This document shows, piece after piece, positions 8,400-16,626 of a DNA stretch of 64,000 bases. Origin of the DNA: Paraburkholderia sejongensis. Its GTDB lineage: Bacteria > Pseudomonadota > Gammaproteobacteria > Burkholderiales > Burkholderiaceae. The stretch is from positions 62,001-126,000 of the forward strand of contig NZ_JAJITD010000010.1 in NCBI RefSeq assembly GCF_020880815.1, read 5' to 3'. The position numbers and the translations under genes are program-made. Below the pieces are notes generated by a model. That model searched no databases and was not told the origin of the DNA. It saw only the letters and a program-made list of their open reading frames with translations. Positions within the stretch are counted from its first letter, which is position 1. Every line of letters starts with the position of its first letter.

Positions 8400-9107
8400 T
8401 CAGGCGCTCTTTGCCAACCGGTAGCCGCTGCCGCGAACCGTTTCAATCATAGCATCGCACCCGGCCGGCTTGAGGGCCGCGCGCAAACGCTTGATATGCA
8501 CGTCGACGGTACGCTCCTCGACGAACACGTGATCGCCCCACACCTGGTCGAGCAGTTGCGTGCGGCTGTGCACGCGCTCCGGATGGGTCATGAAGAAATG
8601 CAGCAGACGGAATTCGGTCGGCCCCAGATCGAGCTTGATCTCGCTGCCTTGCGCGTGCGCGGCGACCCGATGGGTGGCCGGATCGAGCTTCAGACCGTTG
8701 ATCGCGACCACGTCTTCGGTCAGTTGCGGCGCGCGACGGCGCAGCACCGCCTTGATGCGCGCCATCAGCTCCTTCGGCGAGAACGGCTTGGTTACGTAGT
8801 CGTCCGCACCGATCTCCAGGCCGAGCACCTTGTCCTGCTCGTCGCCGCGCGCGGTCAGCATGATGATCGGAATGTGCTTCGTGCGTTCGTTGTTGCGCAG
8901 GTCGCGCGCGAACGAAATGCCCGATTTGCCCGGCAACATCCAGTCGAGCAGCACCAGATCAGGCAGCACGTCGCTGATCAGGTTATGCGCCTGCTCGGCG
9001 TTGTACGCGCGAATCGGGCAGTGACCGGCGTGCTGAAGATTGACCGAAATCAATTCGGAAATGGCGGGCTCATCTTCAATGACGAGAATGCTGCTGGGCA
9101 TCGGCAC
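8400..9107 (-). CDS. phoB: Phosphate regulon response regulator PhoB
   Basis: 235-aa OmpR/PhoB-family transcription factor. The receiver domain has the acidic pair Glu11/Asp12, phosphoacceptor Asp55 (LLDWMLPG) and the conserved Lys in TKPFSP. The C-terminal winged helix contains LGPTEFRLLHFFMTHPERVHSR and the recognition-helix region VDVHIKRLRAAL. Phosphorylated PhoB binds direct repeats of CTGTCAT-like 7-mers every 11 bp; matching arrays are visible here upstream of pstS, ppk and olsB. It lies 20 bases after phoU and 76 bases before phoR, in the order phoU-phoB-phoR typical of betaproteobacteria (E. coli keeps phoBR apart from pst). Confidence 0.96.
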   Translation of the reverse strand: MPMPSSILVIEDEPAISELISVNLQHAGHCPIRAYNAEQAHNLISDVLPDLVLLDWMLPGKSGISFARDLRNNERTKHIPIIMLTARGDEQDKVLGLEIGADDYVTKPFSPKELMARIKAVLRRRAPQLTEDVVAINGLKLDPATHRVAAHAQGSEIKLDLGPTEFRLLHFFMTHPERVHSRTQLLDQVWGDHVFVEERTVDVHIKRLRAALKPAGCDAMIETVRGSGYRLAKSA

Positions 9108-9127
9108 CTCTGTTCCTTATCTCTGGA

Positions 9128-9832
9128 TTAGCTGAGTGCTTCGCGTTCGAGCGCGTCGCGCGACTGGTGCCGCACGTCGGTGCCCTTCACGATGTAAATG
9201 ATGAATTCGGCGATGTTCTTCGCGTGGTCGCCGATCCGCTCGATCGCCTTGGCGATGAACAGAAAGTCGAGACCCACGGAGATCGAACGCGGATCTTCGG
9301 TCATATACGAAATCAGCTTGCGCACGAACGCGCGGAATTCTTCGTCGATCGCCTTATCGTCGCGCACGATCTGCGCGGCGGCAACGGTATCGAGACGCGC
9401 GAACGCGTCGAGTGCGCGGCGCAGGATCGACACCGCCATCTCGCCGGACAGCTTGATTTCGGCGATGTTGATGGTGCGCGACGCGCCATCTTCCATCAGG
9501 CGCCGCGTGCGCTTGGCGATCTTTTCGGCTTCGTCGCCGGCGCGTTCGAGATTGGTGATGGTCTTCGAAATCGCGATCAGCAGACGCAGGTCGCGCGCGG
9601 CCGGCTGACGACGCGCGATGATGTTGCTGCACTCCTCGTCGATCTCGACTTCCATCCGGTTCAGACGGTCTTCGGCCGCGATCACCTGCTCGGCGAGATT
9701 GAGGTCGAATTCGTTGAGCGCCTGCATTGCGTTGACGATCTGCGATTCGACGAGGCCGCCCATTTCGAGCACTTTCGACGAAACGAGGTTCAGGTCGGCG
9801 TCGAACTGGCTGGACAGATGCTTATCGGACAT
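9128..9832 (-). CDS. phoU: Phosphate transport regulator PhoU
   Basis: 234-aa cytoplasmic all-helical protein with two PhoU repeats (E. coli PhoU is 241 aa). Each repeat carries the family E/DxxxD metal-binding pattern, for example VIAAEDRLNRMEVEIDEECSN in the first half and DDKAIDEEFRAFV in the second; the C-terminal half also has GLDFLFIAKAIERIGDHAKNIAE. PhoU links the PstSCAB transporter to PhoR and keeps the regulon off when phosphate is plentiful; its loss usually causes toxic phosphate and polyphosphate accumulation. It sits 24 bases after pstB and 20 before phoB, consistent with co-transcription. Confidence 0.96.
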   Translation of the reverse strand: MSDKHLSSQFDADLNLVSSKVLEMGGLVESQIVNAMQALNEFDLNLAEQVIAAEDRLNRMEVEIDEECSNIIARRQPAARDLRLLIAISKTITNLERAGDEAEKIAKRTRRLMEDGASRTINIAEIKLSGEMAVSILRRALDAFARLDTVAAAQIVRDDKAIDEEFRAFVRKLISYMTEDPRSISVGLDFLFIAKAIERIGDHAKNIAEFIIYIVKGTDVRHQSRDALEREALS

Positions 9833-9856
9833 GTCGTACTCCGTAGTTTGCCCGGG

Positions 9857-10705
<849 letters not shown>

Positions 10706-10722
10706 CGGATTACACTCCGCCC

Positions 10723-11619
10723 TTACTTGTTCGAGAAGATCGTGCGCGCGAGGACATTCAGTCCGAGCACCGCGAGCGTGATCAGGAAGACGCCGGCCCA
10801 CGCGAGCGATTGCCACTGCGCGAACGGACTCATCGCAAACTTGTAGATCGTGACCGGCAGGTTCGCGACCGGCTGGCCCATATCGACCGAGAAGAACTGG
10901 TTCGACAGCGCGGTAAAGAGCAGCGGCGCGGTTTCGCCGGCGATCCGCGCGACGCCCAGCAGCACGCCGGTGACGATCCCCGCGACCGACGCCTTCAGCG
11001 TGATCGACAGCACCATCTTCCACTTCGGCGTGCCGAGCGCGAACGCCGCTTCACGCATCGCGTTCGGCACCAGCTTCAGCATGTTCTCGGTGGTGCGGAT
11101 CACGATCGGAATCTGCAGCAGCGCGAGCGCGAGCACGCCGGCCCAGCCGCTGAAGTGGCCCATTTTCGCGACCACCAGCGCATACACGAACAGACCGATC
11201 ACGATCGACGGCGCCGACAGCAGGATGTCGTTGATGAAGCGCGTGAGGCTCGCGAGCCAGCCCCTCTGCCCGTATTCGGCGAGATAAACGCCCGCCATGA
11301 TGCCGATCGGCGTGCCGACGAAGGTCGCCAGCGCGACCAGCATCAGGCTGCCGACGATCGCGTTGGCGAGACCGCCGCCGTCGGTGTTCGGCGGCGGCGT
11401 CGATTGCGTGAACAGTTCGACCGACAGACCGCCGATCCCGAGTCGCAGCGTCGTATAGAGAATCCACACCAGCCACAGCAGACCAAAGGCCATCGCCGCC
11501 AGCGACAGCGTCAGCGCGATCGCGTTGGTGAAACGGCGGCGTCCCTGCAGACGCGTGCGCGTCGCTTCGAGTGTCGCCGGATCCTTCAGACCCGGCATGT
11601 TAAGGGACGGCCCGCTCAT
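10723..11619 (-). CDS. pstA: Phosphate ABC transporter permease PstA
   Basis: 298-aa inner-membrane permease with about six transmembrane helices. The first, at about residues 31-55, is followed by a periplasmic loop with STPPPNTDGGG. The permease EAA-like coupling loop reads MREAAFALGTPKWKMVL, and GVLLGVARIAGETAPLLFTAL is a typical PstA block. It forms the phosphate channel with PstC. Its ATG overlaps the pstC stop by four bases (11616-11619), indicating translational coupling, and pstB begins 17 bases after it. Confidence 0.95.
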   Translation of the reverse strand: MSGPSLNMPGLKDPATLEATRTRLQGRRRFTNAIALTLSLAAMAFGLLWLVWILYTTLRLGIGGLSVELFTQSTPPPNTDGGGLANAIVGSLMLVALATFVGTPIGIMAGVYLAEYGQRGWLASLTRFINDILLSAPSIVIGLFVYALVVAKMGHFSGWAGVLALALLQIPIVIRTTENMLKLVPNAMREAAFALGTPKWKMVLSITLKASVAGIVTGVLLGVARIAGETAPLLFTALSNQFFSVDMGQPVANLPVTIYKFAMSPFAQWQSLAWAGVFLITLAVLGLNVLARTIFSNK

Positions 11620-12617
11620 TTCGCACCCTCCCCTTTCTCGAGGCGCAGCAGCATGACTTTCGAAATCGACAGCACGATGAAGGTAATCACGAACAGGATC
11701 AGGCCGAGTTCCATCAGCGCCGACGTGTGCAGGCCCGGGTCCGCTTCCGCGAACTCGTTGGCGAGCGCCGACGTGATGCTGTTACCCGGCGAAAACAGCG
11801 AAATATTGTCGAGCAGGTTGGTGTTGCCGATCACGAAGGTGACCGCCATCGTCTCGCCGAGCGCGCGGCCGAGGCCGAGCATCACGCCGCCGATCACGCC
11901 GGTCTTGGTGAACGGCAGCACGATCTTCCACATCACTTCCCACGTCGTGCAGCCGATCCCGTACGCCGATTCTTTCAGCAGCACCGGCGTGACTTCGAAC
12001 ACGTCGCGCATCACCGACGCGATGTACGGAATGATCATGATCGCGAGAATCACACCCGCGCACAGAATGCCGATGCCGATCGGCGGCCCGGCGAACAGCG
12101 CGCCGATGATCGGAACGCTTCCGAGCACCGCGCCGAGCGGTTTCTGGAACCACTGCGCGAAGATCGGCGCGAACACCAGCAGACCCCACATGCCGTACAC
12201 GATCGACGGAATCGCGGCGAGCAGCTCGATCGCGATGCCGAGCGGGCGGCGCAGCCACGCGGGCGAGAGTTCGGTGAGAAACAGCGCGATGCCGAAGCTG
12301 ACCGGCACCGCGATAAGCAGAGCGATGATCGAGGTGGCGACGGTGCCGTAGATCGGCACCAGTGCACCGAATTGCTTGCTGGGCGGATCCCAGACGGCCG
12401 TCCACAGGAACGCGAGACCGAACTCGCGGATCGACGGCATCGACGCGATGATCAGCGACACGATGATGCCGCCGAGCAGCAACAGCGTCACGATGGCGGA
12501 AAGGCGTGCGAGGCCGCCGAAGATCACGTCACCCGAGCGGCCGGGCGCTTTCTGCTGCGACGCGCTGCCAGGCGGAGTGGTCCGGCTCGTGCCGGACGCT
12601 AGATGAATATCGGACAT
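11616..12617 (-). CDS. pstC: Phosphate ABC transporter permease PstC
   Basis: 333-aa permease partner of PstA. It has six predicted transmembrane segments, the first at about residues 37-60 (LSAIVTLLLLGGIIVSLII) after a cytoplasmic leader, the cytoplasmic coupling loop VLLKESAYGIGCTTWEVMW, and the PstC block GVMLGLGRALGETMAVTFVIGN. It overlaps pstA by four bases and follows pstS across a 169-base gap with a perfect hairpin that may lower readthrough from the very abundant pstS message. Confidence 0.95.
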   Translation of the reverse strand: MSDIHLASGTSRTTPPGSASQQKAPGRSGDVIFGGLARLSAIVTLLLLGGIIVSLIIASMPSIREFGLAFLWTAVWDPPSKQFGALVPIYGTVATSIIALLIAVPVSFGIALFLTELSPAWLRRPLGIAIELLAAIPSIVYGMWGLLVFAPIFAQWFQKPLGAVLGSVPIIGALFAGPPIGIGILCAGVILAIMIIPYIASVMRDVFEVTPVLLKESAYGIGCTTWEVMWKIVLPFTKTGVIGGVMLGLGRALGETMAVTFVIGNTNLLDNISLFSPGNSITSALANEFAEADPGLHTSALMELGLILFVITFIVLSISKVMLLRLEKGEGAK

Positions 12618-12701
12618 GTGAGCCTGAGGACCTGTTTCCAGTTGCGGGACCGAACCTGTCGGGCGTCCAGCGATGCTGCGGCAAGTGCCGGGTTAATGTC
12701 A

Positions 12702-12729
12702 TTGGCCGTCCCCACACGGAGACGGCCAA
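12702..12729 (-). promoter_or_regulatory. Hairpin in the pstS-pstC gap (possible partial terminator)
   Basis: A perfect 9-bp inverted repeat (TTGGCCGTC / GACGGCCAA) with a 10-base loop and no T-run. In many pst operons a structure between pstS and pstC sets a high pstS to pstCAB ratio by stabilising or attenuating the message; that role is inferred here. Confidence 0.5.
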
Positions 12730-12786
12730 GGTGCTGCTAAACACGGTACCGGAGCACCGCGTCGCGCGCTACACGCGCTTTTCCCG

Positions 12787-13818
12787 TTATTCGGCGATCG
12801 CCTTGCCCGCCGAGTCCTTCACCTTCTGCTTCCACTGCGTGCGGATTTCCGACACGACCGATTCCGGCAACGAGATGTAGTCCAGATCGTTCGCGGCCTG
12901 ATTGCCGTTCTTGAACGCCCAGTCGAAGAACTTGAGCGTTTCGGTGCCTTGCGGCGCCTTGTCCTGCGTGGTGTGCAGCAGCACGAAGGTCGCGCCGACG
13001 ATCGGCCACGCGTTCTTGCCCGGCTCGTTGGTCAGGATCTGGTAGAACGACTTCGACCAGTCCGCGCCGGCGGCAGCCGCCTTGAACGTGTCGGTCTGCG
13101 GCTGAACCACGGTGCCGGCTTCGTTCTTCAGCGCGACGTAGTTCATGTGGTTCTGCTTCGCGTACGCCCATTCGACGTAGCCGATCGAGCCCGGCAGACG
13201 CTGCACGAATGCCGCGACGCCGTCGTTGCCCTTGCCGCCCGTGCCGGTCGGCCAGTTGACCGTCGAACCTTCACCGACCTTCGCCTTCCATTCCGGGTTG
13301 ACCTTCGACAGGTAGTTCGTCCAGATGAAGCTGGTGCCCGAGCCGTCGGCGCGGCGCACCACGGCGATGTCCAGATCCGGCAGCTTGACCTTCGGGTTCA
13401 GCGCGACGATCGCGGGGTCATTCCACTTCTTGATCTTGCCCAGGTAGATGTCGCCGAGCACCTGACCCGACAGCACCAGCTCGCCCGGCTTCACGCCCGG
13501 CACGTTGACCGCCGGCACCACGCCGCCGACCACCGTCGGGAACTGGAACAGGCCTTCCTTCGCGAGTTCGTCGTCCTTCAGCGGAGCGTCCGAGCCGGCG
13601 AAATCGACGGTCTTCGCGACGATCTGCTTCACGCCGCCCGACGAACCGATGCCCTGATAGTTGACCTTGCCGCCGCCGGACTTCTGATAAGCATCAGCCC
13701 ACTTCGTGTAGATCGGTGCTGCGAACGTGCTGCCCGCGCCCGTGATGTCTGCGGCTTGCGCTGCGATTGCGAAAAGCGCGCCAGCGACGCCAGCGAACAC
13801 GGTGTGCATCAATTTCAT
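12787..13818 (-). CDS. pstS: Phosphate-binding periplasmic protein PstS
   Basis: 343-aa periplasmic binding protein. A Sec signal peptide at about 1-22 (MKLMHTVFAGVAGALFAIAA, then AQA before ADITGAG) is followed by phosphate-site blocks: GAGSTFAAPIYTKWAD, GIGSSGGVKQI, FAGSDAPL and RADGSGTSFIWTNYLS. The Ser, Asp and Arg residues in these blocks are those that hold phosphate in PstS structures. It is the first gene of the pst-pho series, with two predicted PhoB boxes 70-110 bases upstream, so strong induction under phosphate limitation is expected. It is the extracytoplasmic receptor of the PstSCAB importer. Confidence 0.97.
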   Translation of the reverse strand: MKLMHTVFAGVAGALFAIAAQAADITGAGSTFAAPIYTKWADAYQKSGGGKVNYQGIGSSGGVKQIVAKTVDFAGSDAPLKDDELAKEGLFQFPTVVGGVVPAVNVPGVKPGELVLSGQVLGDIYLGKIKKWNDPAIVALNPKVKLPDLDIAVVRRADGSGTSFIWTNYLSKVNPEWKAKVGEGSTVNWPTGTGGKGNDGVAAFVQRLPGSIGYVEWAYAKQNHMNYVALKNEAGTVVQPQTDTFKAAAAGADWSKSFYQILTNEPGKNAWPIVGATFVLLHTTQDKAPQGTETLKFFDWAFKNGNQAANDLDYISLPESVVSEIRTQWKQKVKDSAGKAIAE

Positions 13819-13872
13819 GAGACCTCCAAGGGGTGTAAGCGTGTGGTGTGAGCGTTATCACGAACACCGCGA

Positions 13873-13927
13873 AGCTTAGGGTCTCTTTATGACAAAGCCG
13901 TGACTAATCGTGAAACAGGCGTGACAG
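13873..13927 (-). promoter_or_regulatory. Two tandem PhoB boxes and -10 of the pst promoter
   Basis: Read on the minus strand: CTGTCACGCCTGTTTCAC (13910-13927) and TAGTCACGGCTTTGTCAT (13889-13906), each made of two 7-mers with a 4-bp spacer, offset from each other by 21 bp. Ten bases after the second box is TAAGCT (13873-13878), a weak -10 as is usual for PhoB-dependent promoters. No -35 hexamer is seen. Confidence 0.78.
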
Positions 13928-14250
13928 TTGTATTACTCGTTGAAAGGTGCTGCTGCGGGGAAAACGATGCTCGGGCGATGCGCGTGGCATGCGGCCAGCG
14001 TTGCGCCCGGCGTTGCGTACAGATTAGGCGAAAAAGACGGGGCGCGAACGTTTGCGCGAGGGATGAGGGGAAATTGACGGGTGGCGCGCCGGAGCATACG
14101 TGCGCGGGGGGCGACGGGCATCTGTTCCATCGTGCTGCTTTTCGAGCTGCCGCGCAGGACCGGCGCACCGACGGATAAAGGAACGGCGGGACGCGTTACT
14201 CGCCGCCCCGCCGCCTGTTCATGCGCTACTTCGGCCCGCGAAAAATCCGC
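13928..14250. other. Gap between pst promoter and glmM end
   Basis: 323 bases with no convincing gene. Near 14185-14212 a 6-bp GC stem (GGCGGG/CCCGCC) with a long loop, read on the minus strand just after glmM and followed by GTTCCTTT, could be a weak terminator. Confidence 0.4.
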
Positions 14251-15612
14251 TCAGGCCGCGGTCGCATCCCTGACCGCGTCGGCGATCGCTTCCGAATGCT
14301 GCTTCGCATCGGCGGCGTTCTGGGCTTCGACCATCACGCGCAGCACCGGCTCGGTACCCGACGCGCGGATCAGCACGCGGCCGCGACCGTCGAGCGCGCT
14401 TTCGGCCGACTTGATCGCGCGGCGGATCGTCTCGCTGCCCTTCCAGTCCGCGTCCGGCTTCATCCGCACGTTGATCAGCTTCTGCGGGAACAGCGTGACG
14501 CCGTCGAGGAGTTGCTCCAGCGATTTGCCGCTGCGCTGCATCGCCGCGAGCACCAGCAGCGCGGACACGATGCCGTCGCCGGTCGAATGGCGGTCGAGCG
14601 ACAGGATATGGCCGGAGCCTTCCGCGCCGAGCTGCCAGCCGTGCTCGCGCAGTTGCTCGAGCACGTAACGGTCGCCGACCGCGGCCCGCACGAACTTCAC
14701 GCCGGCGTTCTGCAGCGCGACCTCGACGGCCATATTGGTCATCAACGTGCCGACCGCGCCTTCGACGTGCCCGGCGGTCGCAATCCGGTCCTTGACCAGC
14801 ACGTACAGCAGTTCGTCGCCATTGTAGAGCCGGCCGGATGCGTCGACCACCTGCAGACGGTCGGCGTCGCCATCGAGCGCGATGCCCAGGTCCGCGTGGT
14901 TCGCGCGCACCGCGCGCACCAGCGCATCGGGGGCGGTCGCACCGACCCCGTCGTTGATGTTGAAGCCGTTCGGCGCGACGCCGATCGGAATCACTTCCGC
15001 GCCGAGCTCGTGAAACACGTGCGGCGCGACGTCGTACGCTGCGCCATGCGCGCAATCGACGACCAGCTTCATCCCGCGCAGGTCGTACGCGGCCGGGAAG
15101 GTGCTCTTGCAGAACTCGATGTAGCGGCCGGCCGCGTCATCGAGACGGCGCGCCTTGCCGAGCTGCTCGGACGCCGCGCATGCGAGCGGCTGCTCGAGCT
15201 GCTCCTCGATCTGCGCTTCGACGTCGTCCGGCAGCTTGTTGCCGTCGGCCGAGAAGAATTTGATGCCGTTGTCGTAGTACGGATTGTGCGACGCGCTGAT
15301 CACGACGCCCGCCGCGAGCCGCAGCGCGCGCGTCAGATACGCGATACCGGGGGTCGGCATCGGGCCGGCCAGCATCACGTCGACGCCGGCCGCGGAAAAG
15401 CCCGACTCCAGCGCGGCTTCGAGCATATAGCCCGACACGCGGGTGTCCTTGCCGATCAGCACCGTCGGACGTGCGCCGGTCTTCGCCCACTGGTCCGCGC
15501 CGGCGAGCACCTTGCCGGCCGCGTAGCCGAGCCGCAACACGAACTCCGGCGTAATGGGCCCTTCGCCAACCTTGCCTCGAATCCCGTCCGTACCGAAGTA
15601 ACGACGTGCCAT
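14251..15612 (-). CDS. glmM: Phosphoglucosamine mutase
   Basis: 453-aa alpha-D-phosphohexomutase that interconverts glucosamine-6-P and glucosamine-1-P for UDP-GlcNAc, hence peptidoglycan and LPS. The N-terminus RRYFGTDGIRG is typical, the catalytic phosphoserine is Ser108 in VISASHNPYYDNGIKFFS, the metal loop is DGDADR (within ALDGDADRLQVVD) and the sugar loop is EGSGHI. The ATG at 15612 was chosen because AAGGAG lies seven bases upstream; the frame also has a TTG two codons earlier. It lies 27 bases after folP and is probably co-transcribed with it, the same folP-glmM order as E. coli. Confidence 0.97.
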   Translation of the reverse strand: MARRYFGTDGIRGKVGEGPITPEFVLRLGYAAGKVLAGADQWAKTGARPTVLIGKDTRVSGYMLEAALESGFSAAGVDVMLAGPMPTPGIAYLTRALRLAAGVVISASHNPYYDNGIKFFSADGNKLPDDVEAQIEEQLEQPLACAASEQLGKARRLDDAAGRYIEFCKSTFPAAYDLRGMKLVVDCAHGAAYDVAPHVFHELGAEVIPIGVAPNGFNINDGVGATAPDALVRAVRANHADLGIALDGDADRLQVVDASGRLYNGDELLYVLVKDRIATAGHVEGAVGTLMTNMAVEVALQNAGVKFVRAAVGDRYVLEQLREHGWQLGAEGSGHILSLDRHSTGDGIVSALLVLAAMQRSGKSLEQLLDGVTLFPQKLINVRMKPDADWKGSETIRRAIKSAESALDGRGRVLIRASGTEPVLRVMVEAQNAADAKQHSEAIADAVRDATAA

Positions 15613-15639
15613 CTTCAATCTCCTTATATGACTGCGGGC

Positions 15640-16542
15640 TTAAGCACCGTGCGCGCCGCTCACGTTGGCCGCGTCGCGTAGGGTGGCCCATACTTTCAGT
15701 GCATCGACTGTTTGCGCGACATCGTGCACGCGCACAATCGCGGCGCCGCGCTCGGCCGCGCAGACGGCCGCGGCGACGCTGCCGGCGACCCGCTCCGGCG
15801 CCGGGCGTCCGACTACCGCGCCGATCATCGACTTGCGCGACATGCCCGCAAGAATCGGATACGGCGATGCGGCACGCGGCGCTGTCTCGCGCAGTTGCGC
15901 AAGCAGCGCATAGTTGTGTTCGACGACCGCCTTGCCGAAGCCAAACCCGGGATCGACGCTGATGCGCGCGCGCGCTATGCCGGCCTGCTGCAAGGTCTCG
16001 ACGCGCTCTTCGAGGAAATCGCGGACCTCACTGACAACGTCCTCATAATGCGGTTCGCCGAGCTGCATGGTCTGCGGCTCACCGAGCATATGCATCACAC
16101 AAAGCCCGCAAGCGCTGTCGCGCACCGCATCGATCGCGCCGGGCATCCGGAAACCCCAGATATCGTTGATCAGATCGGCGCCCGCGCTCAATGCGTGACG
16201 CATTACTTCCGGCTTGCACGTATCGACCGATAGCGGCACGTTCGCGCCGCGCAGAGCCTCGATCAGCGGCAACACGCGCTCGAGTTCTTCGTCGAGCGGC
16301 ACCGGCGGCGCGCCGGGACGGGTCGACTCGCCGCCAATATCGATGATCTGCGCGCCGTCGCGCACCATCTGCTCAGCCTGGCGCAGCGCGTCGTCGCGCA
16401 ACGTGTATTTACCACCATCGGAGAAGGAATCGGGCGTGACGTTCAGGATGCCCATCACCAACGGGCGTTCGAATGTCAGCTTGAAGCGGCCGCATTGCAG
16501 CGGCTCGGGAAGAGGTGCGGAAGAAAAATCGACTGTTGACAC
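15640..16542 (-). CDS. folP: Dihydropteroate synthase
   Basis: 300-aa folate-pathway enzyme (TIM barrel) that joins p-aminobenzoate to dihydropterin pyrophosphate; it is the sulfonamide target. The two pterin-binding signatures are present: MGILNVTPDSFSDGGKY at about 30-46 and IDIGGESTRPGAPPV at about 67-81. Further barrel motifs are LSVDTCKPEV, INDIWGF, DPGFGFGK, GMSRKS and the final VRVHDVAQT. It lies 84 bases after the ftsH stop and is separated from it by a terminator hairpin, so folP-glmM probably have their own promoter in this small gap or are read through from ftsH. Confidence 0.97.
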   Translation of the reverse strand: MSTVDFSSAPLPEPLQCGRFKLTFERPLVMGILNVTPDSFSDGGKYTLRDDALRQAEQMVRDGAQIIDIGGESTRPGAPPVPLDEELERVLPLIEALRGANVPLSVDTCKPEVMRHALSAGADLINDIWGFRMPGAIDAVRDSACGLCVMHMLGEPQTMQLGEPHYEDVVSEVRDFLEERVETLQQAGIARARISVDPGFGFGKAVVEHNYALLAQLRETAPRAASPYPILAGMSRKSMIGAVVGRPAPERVAGSVAAAVCAAERGAAIVRVHDVAQTVDALKVWATLRDAANVSGAHGA

Positions 16543-16580
16543 GTAGCAGGACTTTTACTTGGAACGGACAAATACAAAAC

Positions 16581-16605
16581 GGGCCGGTGTTATACACACC
16601 GGCCC
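16581..16605 (-). terminator. Terminator after ftsH
   Basis: A perfect 10-bp inverted repeat (GGGCCGGTGT / ACACCGGCCC) with a 5-base loop, followed on the minus strand by GTTTTGTATTTG, just after the ftsH stop and before folP. Confidence 0.75.
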
Positions 16606-16626
16606 GCACTTTCTACTGGCTGTCTA

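Noticed and set aside
14221..15681. Long + strand frame over glmM
   Set aside because: Antisense to glmM, which is unmistakable on the minus strand.
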